Shown: in pieces, positions 11,787-19,668 of the stretch
Layout: each line of letters starts with the position of its first letter
Position numbering within the stretch: position 1 is the stretch's first letter
Source of the DNA: Betaproteobacteria bacterium
GTDB taxonomy: Bacteria; Pseudomonadota; Gammaproteobacteria; Burkholderiales; Burkholderiaceae_F
Reading direction: 5' to 3'
Assembly: GCA_016861185.1 (NCBI GenBank)
Contig: BOKW01000005.1
Coordinates: 248,001 to 312,000 of the forward strand
Length of the DNA stretch: 64,000 bases
The notes under the pieces: generated by a model
Told to the model about the DNA's origin: nothing
Seen by the model: only the letters and a program-made list of their open reading frames with translations
Databases searched by the model: none
Made by a program: the position numbers and the translations under genes

Positions 11787-13256
11787 TCACTTGCGCCAGA
11801 AGGCCGGCGTGAACAGCACCAGCACCGACATCAGCTCGAGGCGCCCGATCAGCATCGCGAAGGTGCAGACCCAGGTCTCGAAGTCGTTGAGCACGGCATA
11901 GTTCGATGCCGGTCCGACCTGATTCAGCCCCGGGCCCATGTTGTTGATGCAGGCCACGATCGCGGAGAACGCCGTGATGATGTCGAGACCCGACAGGGTC
12001 AGGAGCATCGTCAGCCCGATGACGCTCGCGCCGTAGACGAGCATGAACGCGAGGACCGCGAAGATCACGTTGTTCTCGACGATCGCGTTGCGGATATGCA
12101 CGGGATTCACGATGCGCGGGTGCAGGACCCGCAGCATCTCGCGCTGGGCCTGCTTGATCAGCACGATGAACCGGATCATCTTGATCCCGGCGCCGGTCGA
12201 ACCCGCGCTCGTGGCAAGTCCGCACAGGAACAGCATCAGCCACGGCGCGAAGGTCGGCCACTGGTTGAAGTCCGTGCTCGCGTAGCCTGTCGTCGATGCG
12301 ATCGAAACGACGTTGAACGCCGCGTGGCGCAAGGCCGTTGCCCAATCGGCGTAGACCTCGTGCCAGTACAGGAACACCGCGACAGCCAGGCTGCCGGCGA
12401 CCATCACGACGATGGTTCCCCGCGCCTCGATGTCGGACAGCCATACGCCGATCGAGCGTTTGCGCCATACGAGGAAGTACAGCGCGAAGTTGCAGCTGGC
12501 AATCAGCATGAAGACGACCGCGATCCATTCGAGCAGCGGCGACTGGAAGTACGCGAAGCTCGCGTCGTGCGGCGATAGCCCGCCCAGGCTCATCGTCGTG
12601 AACATGTGCATCATCGCGTCGAGCCAGCTCATGCCGCCCGCGCGATACGCGATCAAGCACGCGACGGAGAGCAGCGCATAAACGGCCCATAGCCCCTTGG
12701 CGGTCTCGGCGATACGCGGCGTCAACTTCGTGTCCTTGATGGGCCCCGCAGACTCGGCGCGGAACAACTGCGTTCCCCCAACGCCCAGCAGCGGCAGGAT
12801 CGCCACGGCGAGCACGATGACGCCCATCCCGCCGAGCCATTGGAGCAGACAGCGCCAGACATTGATCGACGGCGGCAGTGCGTCGAGCCCAGTCAGCACG
12901 GTCGCGCCCGTCGTCGTCAGCCCCGACATCGCCTCGAAATAAGCGTCCGTGAAAGACAGCCCGGGCAGATGGAAGATCAGCGGCAGCGTGGCGAATGCCG
13001 GCAGCGTCGTCCACACGAGGGACACCAGCAGGAAGCCGTCGCGCGGCAGCAGCTCGCGCTTGAAGCGGCGCGTGACGAACCACATCACCGCGCCGGACGC
13101 GAGCGTGATCAGGAACGCATTGTCGTAGGCGACCAGCGCCTTGTCGCCGCCGACCAACGCGACTCCGAGGGGCACCAGCATCGTGGCCGCGAAGAGCATC
13201 ACGACCAGGCCGAGCACGTTCAGGATCGGGAACAGCGAATACGCGAGCGCGTGCAT
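11787..13256 (-). CDS. trkH: Trk potassium uptake system membrane subunit
   Basis: The 489-residue polytopic membrane protein has the repeated pore-loop signature of TrkH/KtrB transporters. Examples are SGLTTTGATVLTG, FTTMSLGGLSPHD, SIASTTGYASTDF and INNMGPGLNQVGP, each with the selectivity-filter Gly. LQWLGGMGVIVLAVAILPLLGV is the usual TrkH segment. TrkH forms the K+ channel, gated by the cytoplasmic TrkA ring encoded at 17466-18878. Here the two genes are separated by a TRAP operon rather than adjacent. The gene is followed closely by the G3E-like gene. Confidence 0.96.
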   Translation of the reverse strand: MHALAYSLFPILNVLGLVVMLFAATMLVPLGVALVGGDKALVAYDNAFLITLASGAVMWFVTRRFKRELLPRDGFLLVSLVWTTLPAFATLPLIFHLPGLSFTDAYFEAMSGLTTTGATVLTGLDALPPSINVWRCLLQWLGGMGVIVLAVAILPLLGVGGTQLFRAESAGPIKDTKLTPRIAETAKGLWAVYALLSVACLIAYRAGGMSWLDAMMHMFTTMSLGGLSPHDASFAYFQSPLLEWIAVVFMLIASCNFALYFLVWRKRSIGVWLSDIEARGTIVVMVAGSLAVAVFLYWHEVYADWATALRHAAFNVVSIASTTGYASTDFNQWPTFAPWLMLFLCGLATSAGSTGAGIKMIRFIVLIKQAQREMLRVLHPRIVNPVHIRNAIVENNVIFAVLAFMLVYGASVIGLTMLLTLSGLDIITAFSAIVACINNMGPGLNQVGPASNYAVLNDFETWVCTFAMLIGRLELMSVLVLFTPAFWRK

Positions 13257-13322
13257 GCGATGTCGTTGTCGTTGGTGCGCGCGGCGCGATTATGCGCTGC
13301 GGCCCCGCGCGTTCGCGTCGCA

Positions 13323-13352
13323 CGAAAACCAACGGCGGGACTCGCCCGCCGT
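13323..13352 (-). terminator. Rho-independent terminator after the TRAP operon
   Basis: A perfect 8-bp stem ACGGCGGG/CCCGCCGT (13332-13339 and 13345-13352) has a 5-nt loop. On the minus strand it is followed by TGGTTTTCGTG. It lies 22 nt past the stop of the TRAP large permease and upstream of trkH, separating the two transcripts. Confidence 0.7.
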
Positions 13353-13374
13353 GGTCGCTTCGGGACGCCGGACT

Positions 13375-15369
13375 TCAGTTGCCGTACAGCACGCTCGGCA
13401 GCCACAGGCCGATCTGCGGGAACGCGTACAGCAGGAAGATCGCGATGACCTGGATCCCCATGAAGGGCATCATGCCGGCGAAGATCTGGTTCAGCGTCAC
13501 GTGCGGCGGCGACACGCCCTTCAGATAGAAGGCCGACATCGCCACAGGGGGCGACAGGAAGGCCGTCTGCAGGTTCAGCGCGACCAGCAGGCCGAAGAAC
13601 AGCGGGTCGACGTCGAAGTGCACCAGCAGCGGAATGAAGATCGGCATGAAGATCACGATGATCTCGGTCCATTCCAGCGGCCAGCCGAGCAGGAAGATGA
13701 TGATCTGCGACAGGATCAGGAACTGCAGCGGCGTCAGATCGAGCGACAGCACCCAGCGCTCGACGATCTCCTGCCCGCCGAGCAGCGCGAACGCCGCCGA
13801 AAAGATCGCGCTGCCGATGAACAGCCAGCACACCATGGCGCTGGTCTTCGCGGTCAGGAACGACGATTCCTTCAGGATCCCGCCCAGTTCCCTGAGCGTG
13901 CCGCCGATCGCGGCCCCGCTACGCCCCGGCCCGACCGGCGTGGCCCGCCAGCGTTCGACGTAGCGGTAGGCGGCGGCCAGGATGATCCCGCCGAAGGCGC
14001 CGACCGCGGCCGCCTCGGTGGGCGTGGCCAGGCCGAAGACGATCGAACCGAGCACCGCGAGGATCAGCATCGCCAGCGGAAAGAACGAAGTCAGCAACCG
14101 CTTGAAGACCTCCATCCGCTCCCAGGTCCACCTGGCGTAAATCGCGAGCAACAACGTCACGCCGATCGCCAGCGTGACCCAATACCAGGTCGGCGTCGGC
14201 CGCCGCTCCTGGCCCGCCTCCTCAACGACTGGTTGCGCCGCTTCCACCGCCGGCGCGGCGCCGGCTTCCTTCGGCGCGTCGGCCTTCGCCCCCGCTTCGG
14301 CCGGCTCTTCGTCTTCGGCCGGCGGCTGGCCCACGCCGGTGGACGCCTCGGAGGATGCCTCGGCGATATCCGCGGCCACGGCGCCGCCGGCGGCGATCAG
14401 CCCGGCCGTTTCGATCTGTGCCACCGGCGCGGTCGCCGCGCGCTGCATCAGCACCAGGGAGCCGACGATCGCGACCGCCGGCAGCAGCGTCACGACCCAC
14501 TGGCCCGCGAGCGCGCCCCGTGACACGCCGGGCACGGCGGCGAAGCTGCGCGTGAGCACGAGCAGCGCGTGGCGGCCGCGCTGCGCCAAGGCCTGCGCGG
14601 CCGCCGACAGCGGCACGCGCCGCTCCTCCTCGGGCAGCGGCGGCATCAGATGCGGCTTCCACTTCGCGACCAGGATGACGTACAGCACGTACAGGCCGGC
14701 CAGCATGAAGCCGGGGAAAAACGCACCCGCGTAGAGCTGAACGACCGATACGCCTGCCGTGGCGCCGTACACGATCAGCAGCACCGACGGCGGGATCATG
14801 ATGCCGAGGCAGCCGCCGGCGGTGATCGAGCCGGCCGCGATCTTGACGTCGTAGCCGGCGCGCAGCATCGCCGGCAGCGCGAGCAGGCCCATCAGCGTGA
14901 CCACCGCGCCGACGATGCCGGTGGCGGTGGCGAACAGTGCGCAGGTGGCGATCGTGGCCACCGCCAGCGACCCCGGCACGCGCGCCAGCGACAGGTGCAG
15001 GCTCTTGAACAGCCGCTCGATCAGCGCCGCACGCTCGACGAGATAGCCCATGAACACGAACAGCGGCACCGCGATCAGCACGTCGTTCGACATCACGCCG
15101 TACGAGCGCTGCACCATCAGGTCGAGCACCTGCCGCACGGCGGTGTCGGGATCGACGCTGCGATAGGCGAGCCAGGCGAACGCCACGCCCATGCCCATCA
15201 GCGTGAACGCGGTCGGAAAGCCGAGCATGATCGCCACCACGATCAGCGCCAGCATGATCAGGCCGAGGTGGCCGTTGGTCAGGTTGCCCCACGGCGTCAG
15301 CACGACGATCGCGGCAACCACCAGCCCCATCAGCGAAAAGCCGAACCACAGTTCCTTGCGGATCTTCAC
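13375..15369 (-). CDS. TRAP transporter large permease (DctM type) with an internal insertion
   Basis: The 664-residue protein is a DctM-type membrane subunit of a tripartite ATP-independent periplasmic transporter. The N-terminal half (1-240) contains ITAGGCLGIMIPPSVLLIV. The C-terminal half resumes at about residue 420 with GLATPTEAAAVGAFGG and ends with SPPVAMSAFYLKGV. Normal DctM proteins have about 430 residues. The excess sits between residues about 245 and 415 and includes an Ala/Glu/Pro-rich stretch at 335-390 flanked by two extra hydrophobic segments. The GTG start overlaps the DctQ stop as GTGA, showing translational coupling. With the other two subunits it imports an organic anion by sodium or proton symport; the substrate is unknown. 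Confidence 0.9.
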   Translation of the reverse strand: MKIRKELWFGFSLMGLVVAAIVVLTPWGNLTNGHLGLIMLALIVVAIMLGFPTAFTLMGMGVAFAWLAYRSVDPDTAVRQVLDLMVQRSYGVMSNDVLIAVPLFVFMGYLVERAALIERLFKSLHLSLARVPGSLAVATIATCALFATATGIVGAVVTLMGLLALPAMLRAGYDVKIAAGSITAGGCLGIMIPPSVLLIVYGATAGVSVVQLYAGAFFPGFMLAGLYVLYVILVAKWKPHLMPPLPEEERRVPLSAAAQALAQRGRHALLVLTRSFAAVPGVSRGALAGQWVVTLLPAVAIVGSLVLMQRAATAPVAQIETAGLIAAGGAVAADIAEASSEASTGVGQPPAEDEEPAEAGAKADAPKEAGAAPAVEAAQPVVEEAGQERRPTPTWYWVTLAIGVTLLLAIYARWTWERMEVFKRLLTSFFPLAMLILAVLGSIVFGLATPTEAAAVGAFGGIILAAAYRYVERWRATPVGPGRSGAAIGGTLRELGGILKESSFLTAKTSAMVCWLFIGSAIFSAAFALLGGQEIVERWVLSLDLTPLQFLILSQIIIFLLGWPLEWTEIIVIFMPIFIPLLVHFDVDPLFFGLLVALNLQTAFLSPPVAMSAFYLKGVSPPHVTLNQIFAGMMPFMGIQVIAIFLLYAFPQIGLWLPSVLYGN

Positions 15370-15983
15370 GGCCGCTCCTTGGCCACCAGCGCGTCAAGCT
15401 TCTCGATGTCCTCGTCCTTCACGTGCACCATTTCCTTCAGCTTGTCGACGTCGACTTCCTCGACGTCCTCTTCGCGCGACGGCCACTCGCCCTGGCGGAG
15501 GCAGATGACGCAGCGGACGATCTCGACGATCCCCTGCAGCAGCAGTACCGCGCCGGCGATCGGGATCACCGTCTTGAACGGGTAGATCGGCGGGCCGTCG
15601 GCGGTGATGTTGGAGTGCTCGTTGATCGCCCACGACTCGGCCGCGTAGAAGTAGCCGGCGTAGGTCAGCGCGATCACGCCCGGCACGAAGAACACGACGT
15701 ACAGCACGAGGTCGATCGACGCCTGCGTGCGCGGCGCGAGGAAGCCGTACAGCACGTCGCCGCGCACGTGGCCGTTCTTCGCGAGCGTGTACGCGCCGGC
15801 CATCATGAACAGCGTGCCGTACATCATGATCATCACGTCGAACGCCCACGCGTGCGGGCGGTTCAGCACGTAGCGCGAGAACACCTCCCAGGAGATCATC
15901 AGCGTCAGGCCGACGATCAGCCAGGAAAAAAAATGGCCGACGAAGGTGCTCACCTTGTCGACCAGCAGCAGCAGCTTTTGCAT
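15366..15983 (-). CDS. TRAP transporter small permease (DctQ type)
   Basis: The 205-residue protein has four membrane helices, of the DctQ family. Its first helix pair is followed by ISWEVFSRYVLNRPHAWAFD, the usual DctQ signature region, then AGAYTLAKNGHVRGDVL. A charged C-terminal tail (EEDVEEVDVDKLKEMV) is predicted cytoplasmic. It pairs with the DctM subunit encoded immediately downstream, with a 4-nt overlap. It is separated from the solute-binding protein gene by 93 nt that hold two hairpins. Confidence 0.93.
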   Translation of the reverse strand: MQKLLLLVDKVSTFVGHFFSWLIVGLTLMISWEVFSRYVLNRPHAWAFDVMIMMYGTLFMMAGAYTLAKNGHVRGDVLYGFLAPRTQASIDLVLYVVFFVPGVIALTYAGYFYAAESWAINEHSNITADGPPIYPFKTVIPIAGAVLLLQGIVEIVRCVICLRQGEWPSREEDVEEVDVDKLKEMVHVKDEDIEKLDALVAKERP

Positions 15984-15991
15984 CGAAGTCG

Positions 15992-16060
15992 CACCGGCGG
16001 TTCACGCCGGTGCCGGCGAAACGGTGAAATGATCGCCGCCCGGCGGGCAGCCGGGCGGCG
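15992..16060 (-). promoter_or_regulatory. Two intercistronic hairpins between TRAP binding protein and permease genes
   Basis: The first is a perfect 8-bp stem CACCGGCG/CGCCGGTG with a 5-nt loop (15992-16012). The second is a perfect 11-bp stem CGCCGCCCGGC/GCCGGGCGGCG with a 5-nt loop (16034-16060). On the minus strand the stronger stem is followed by ATCATTTC, a poor T-run, so partial termination or 3'-end protection of the upstream message is more likely than full termination. This would give more binding protein than permease. Confidence 0.55.
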
Positions 16061-16076
16061 GTATGCGACGTTCGCG

Positions 16077-17216
16077 TCAGGCCTTCTTGGCCGGTCCGGC
16101 CGGCTTCTTGCCGAAGTAGTGGTTGTACGCCATACGCCGCTGCACGTTGGTGTCGAGGTCCCAGCGCACCGCACGCTCGGCGAAGGCGCGCTGCGAGTTC
16201 TCGATCTCGACGAACAGCGGGTTGTCGGCGCGTTTCTTCGCGGCCTGGTCGTAGGCGTCGAGCTGCGCCTGCAGGATCGACGGCGGCGTGATGTAGAACT
16301 TCACGCCCTGCTTTTCCTGCATCTCGATGTAGTCCTTGCTGTAGCGGTCGATCGCCTTCCAGCTCATGTCGGCGCTCGCCGCTTCGACGGCGTTTTCGAT
16401 GATCGCCTTGATCTTCGCCGGCAGCGCGTCGAACTTGGTCTTGTTGAACATGATCTCGAACTGCTCGGCGTTCTGGTGGTAGCTCTGCAGCATGCAGACC
16501 TTCGACACGTCCGGGAAGCCCAGCACGCGGTCGGAGGTGGCGTTGTTGAACTCGGCCGCATCCAGCAGCCCGCGGTCCATCGCCGGCACGATCTCGCCGC
16601 CCGGCAGCGCGTTGACCGCCGCACCCATCGCGGTGAACACGTCGATCGAGATGCCGACCGTGCGGAACTTCAGCCCCTTCATGTCGGCGGCCTTGGTCAC
16701 CGGCTTCTTGAACCATCCGAGCGGCTGCGTCGGCATCGGGCCGTACGGGAACGACACGACGTTGGCGTTGATCGAGTTGTAGAGCTTCTCGAGCAGTTGC
16801 TTGCCGCCGCCGTACTTGTGCCAGGCGAGCAGCATGTTGGCGTCCATGCCGAAGGCCGGGCCCGAGCCCCACAGCGCGAGCGCGTTCTGCTTGCCGTAGT
16901 GGTAGACGAGCACGCCGTGCCCGCCGTCGAGCGTGCCCTTCGAGACGGCATCGAGCAGGCCGAACGCCGGAACGACCGCGCCGGCGGGCAGCACTTCGAT
17001 CCTCAGCTCGCCGCCGGTCATGTCGTTGACCTTCTTGGCGAAGTCGAGCGCGTATTCGTGAAAGATGTCCTTCGCCGGCCAGGTCGACTGCCAGCGCATC
17101 GAAATCGGACCGGTCTGGCCCTTGGCGATCATCGGCGCGCCGAGCGTCGCCGCGGCGGCGGCCCCCATGAATTTGCGGCGTGCGGGTTTCGCGTCCTTGG
17201 TCTTGAGGAAGTCCAT
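16077..17216 (-). CDS. TRAP transporter periplasmic solute-binding protein (DctP type)
   Basis: The 379-residue protein has an N-terminal signal with a Tat-like RRKFMG motif (residues 14-19) and a hydrophobic Ala-rich stretch. The mature part is of the DctP/TakP type: WQSTWPAKDIFHEYALDFAK, VNDMTGGELRIEVLPAG, LKFRTVGISIDVFTAMGA and ALPGGEIVPAMDRGLLDAAE. Family members of this length bind 2-oxoacids or related carboxylates in the periplasm; no ligand can be assigned. AAGGAGA sits 5 nt before the ATG. It is the first gene of the operon. Confidence 0.92.
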   Translation of the reverse strand: MDFLKTKDAKPARRKFMGAAAAATLGAPMIAKGQTGPISMRWQSTWPAKDIFHEYALDFAKKVNDMTGGELRIEVLPAGAVVPAFGLLDAVSKGTLDGGHGVLVYHYGKQNALALWGSGPAFGMDANMLLAWHKYGGGKQLLEKLYNSINANVVSFPYGPMPTQPLGWFKKPVTKAADMKGLKFRTVGISIDVFTAMGAAVNALPGGEIVPAMDRGLLDAAEFNNATSDRVLGFPDVSKVCMLQSYHQNAEQFEIMFNKTKFDALPAKIKAIIENAVEAASADMSWKAIDRYSKDYIEMQEKQGVKFYITPPSILQAQLDAYDQAAKKRADNPLFVEIENSQRAFAERAVRWDLDTNVQRRMAYNHYFGKKPAGPAKKA

Positions 17217-17322
17217 GCTGTCTCCTTCAGTGTGTGGCTGGTATCGAACGCGGCCCGTGTTGTTGTCGGCATCACGCCTCGCAGGTCCTGGTCGAGCCGC
17301 TGCCAGAACCGGTCATCGCGCC

Positions 17323-17339
17323 GGATTCTAGAAGAATCC
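17323..17339. promoter_or_regulatory. Inverted repeat upstream of the TRAP operon (possible operator)
   Basis: A perfect 7-bp inverted repeat GGATTCT-AGA-AGAATCC lies 107 nt upstream of the solute-binding protein start, in a 249-bp gap (17217-17465) that otherwise shows no gene. It is notably AT-rich against its surroundings. It could be a regulator site, but no local regulator gene for the TRAP operon is visible. Confidence 0.35.
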
Positions 17340-17465
17340 TCCGTCCGAAGGGGAGAAAGCCGCGACGGAGCGCGCCGCCGGCCTCAGGGCCAATCCCTAC
17401 GCAAATGGTCAGATGCGTCCTCCGCGCGCCGTTGCGGGGTCCGTGCAGCGGGGCCGCGCAGGTGG

Positions 17466-18878
17466 TCAGAAGAAGCCTACCCCGACCTGGAACAGCTTCT
17501 CGATGCGCGGGATCAGCCGCTTGTTGGCGACAAATAGGATCAGATGATCCTCGGCCTCGATCGCGGTGTCGTGGTGTGCGATCAGCACGCGCGCCAGTTC
17601 GCCCTGCCCGCGCACCACTGCGCCGATCGTCGCGCCCTTTGGCAGCTCGATGTCCTCGACCTTGCGGCCGACCACGCGCGAGCTCCGGGCGTCGCCGTGG
17701 GCGATGATCTCGAGCGCTTCGGCCGCGCCTCTGCGCAGGCTGTGCGCGGCGACCACGTCGCCGCGGCGTACGTGCTTCAGCAGGTTCGACAGTGTGGCGT
17801 GGCTGGGCGAAATCGCGATGTCGATCTGGCCGCCCTGCATCAGGTCGCCGTAGCTCTTGCGGTTGATCAGCGCGATCGTGCGGCGCGCGCCCATCCGTTT
17901 GGCGAGCAGCGCGCTCATGATGTTGTTCTCGTCGTCGTTGGTCAGCGCGATGAAGAGGTCGGTCTCGGCGACACCCTCCTCGTCGAGCAGGTCCTCGTCG
18001 GTGGCGTCGCCGTGCAGCACCAGCACCGACGACGACAGCTGGCCCGCGAGGTACTCGCAGCGGCGCTTGTTCGCCTCGATGATCTTCACGTTGAACTTCT
18101 CGGGCGTGCCCACGCCTTCGCCGGTGTCGAGCGCTCTCGCCAGGCGCAGGCCGATGTTGCCGCCGCCGGCGAGCAGCACGCGCCGCACCGGCTTGTCCAT
18201 CCGGCGCAATTCGGCCATCACGGTGCGGATGTTCTCGCTGGCGGCGAGGAAGAACACCTCGTCGCCGGGCTGGATCATCGTCTGCGCCTCGCACTGGATG
18301 CTGCGGTCGTTGCGGAAGATCGCGACGATGCGCGTGTCGACGTTCGGGATGTGCTTGCGCAGCGCCTGGATCGGTTGCGACACCAGCGGACCGCCGGCGA
18401 ACGCGCGCACCGCGATCAGGCTGGCCTTGCCGTCGGCGAACTCGAGCACCTGCAGCGCCTCGGGGAACTCGATCAGCTTCAGCAGGTAGTCGGTGACGCT
18501 CTGCTCGGGCCAGATGATGTGCGTCGCCTTAAAGCCCTGGTCGCCGGTCAGCTCCGGGTGCCCCTGCAGCTCGGTGTTGCGCACGCGCGCGATGCGGGTC
18601 GGCACGTTGAACAGGTCGGCCGCGACCTTGCAGGCGACCAGGTTCGTTTCGTCGCTCGCGGTCACCGCGATCAGCATGTCGGCGTCCTCGGCGCCGGCCT
18701 CCTTCAGCACCGACGGCAGCGTGGCGTTGCCGACCAGCCCGCGCAGGTCGTAGCGCGACTGCAGGTCCGCGATGCGCGGGCCATCGGTGTCGATCACCGT
18801 GATGTCGTTGGCTTCGGAAACGAGGCTTTCGGCCACCGAGGTGCCGACGCGGCCGGCGCCGAGAATGATGATCTTCAT
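17466..18878 (-). CDS. trkA: Trk potassium uptake system NAD-binding regulatory subunit
   Basis: The 470-residue cytoplasmic protein has two RCK halves. The first Rossmann motif is IIILGAGRVGTSVAESL (residues 3-19), with acidic VIDTD at the end of strand 2. The second is VLLAGGGNIGLRLARAL near residue 234. Each is followed by a TrkA_C-type domain, ending with GEVFFLAAS-like and DHLILFVANKR elements. TrkA binds nucleotides and gates TrkH. It is separated by 42 nt from ntrX upstream, in the order ntrY-ntrX-trkA found in many Burkholderiales. Confidence 0.96.
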   Translation of the reverse strand: MKIIILGAGRVGTSVAESLVSEANDITVIDTDGPRIADLQSRYDLRGLVGNATLPSVLKEAGAEDADMLIAVTASDETNLVACKVAADLFNVPTRIARVRNTELQGHPELTGDQGFKATHIIWPEQSVTDYLLKLIEFPEALQVLEFADGKASLIAVRAFAGGPLVSQPIQALRKHIPNVDTRIVAIFRNDRSIQCEAQTMIQPGDEVFFLAASENIRTVMAELRRMDKPVRRVLLAGGGNIGLRLARALDTGEGVGTPEKFNVKIIEANKRRCEYLAGQLSSSVLVLHGDATDEDLLDEEGVAETDLFIALTNDDENNIMSALLAKRMGARRTIALINRKSYGDLMQGGQIDIAISPSHATLSNLLKHVRRGDVVAAHSLRRGAAEALEIIAHGDARSSRVVGRKVEDIELPKGATIGAVVRGQGELARVLIAHHDTAIEAEDHLILFVANKRLIPRIEKLFQVGVGFF

Positions 18879-18920
18879 GGAATCTTCCGTGACGGCGCTG
18901 CGCGTGCGCGCGCCGCCCGC

Positions 18921-19643
18921 TCAGGTCGATCCGCCGCCGGCTTCGCCGTCCGTCTCGTGTCCGTTGCGCTCGGCGCGGCGGCCGCCGCGCCCGAGTTCGA
19001 CGCCGAGTTGCTTGAGCTTGCGGTACAGGTGCGTGCGCTCGAGCCCCGCCCGGTCGGCCACGCGCGTCATGCTGTAGTTCTCGCGCGCGAGGTGGTACTC
19101 GAAATACACGCGCTCGAACTGGTCGCGCGCCTCGCGCAGCGGCTGGTCGAGGCTGACGCCGGTCGATTCGGCGCCGGCGACGGTGCGTACGCGGGCACCG
19201 TCGACGCCGTTGACCGATTCCGCCGGTTGCGCCGCCGCCGTCGCCAGCGCCGGCGCGGCGCGCAGGTTGCGCATCATGCGGCCGCGCTCGAGTCCGCTCT
19301 TGACCGCGGCCAGCAGGCGCGCGAGCGCGATCGGCTTCTCCAGGAAGTCGAGCGCGCCGAAGCGCGTCGCCTCGACCGCGGTGTCGATCGTCGCGTGGCC
19401 GGACATCATGATCACCGGCATCGTCAACTGCCCGTTCGACGCCCACTCCTTCAGCAGCGTGACGCCGTCGGTATCGGGCATCCAGATGTCGAGCAGCACC
19501 AGGTCCGGCGGTTCGCTCTGCCGCAGTTGGCGCGCGACGCTGGCGTTCTCCGCCGTCAGCACCGCATGCCCTTCATCGGACAGGATCTCGGACAGCAGCT
19601 CGCGGATGCCGATTTCGTCGTCAACGACCAGGATGGTGGCCAT
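18921..19643 (-). CDS. ntrX: Short NtrX-type response regulator (receiver plus Fis-type HTH, no AAA+ domain)
   Basis: The 240-residue protein has an N-terminal receiver domain, ILVVDDE and phospho-acceptor Asp52 in LVLLDIWMPDTDG, with MMSGHATIDTA and LEKPI. A linker of about 60 residues leads to a C-terminal Fis-type helix-turn-helix (ENYSMTRVADRAGLERTHLYRKLKQLGV). Classical NtrX has a sigma-54-interacting AAA+ domain of about 230 residues between these parts; none is present and no GAFTGA motif exists. The partner is the NtrY-like kinase 25 nt upstream. It probably acts as a conventional sigma-70-type regulator. Confidence 0.88.
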   Translation of the reverse strand: MATILVVDDEIGIRELLSEILSDEGHAVLTAENASVARQLRQSEPPDLVLLDIWMPDTDGVTLLKEWASNGQLTMPVIMMSGHATIDTAVEATRFGALDFLEKPIALARLLAAVKSGLERGRMMRNLRAAPALATAAAQPAESVNGVDGARVRTVAGAESTGVSLDQPLREARDQFERVYFEYHLARENYSMTRVADRAGLERTHLYRKLKQLGVELGRGGRRAERNGHETDGEAGGGST

Positions 19644-19668
19644 GCTTCCAGGGCGGCGCGCCGCCGCG

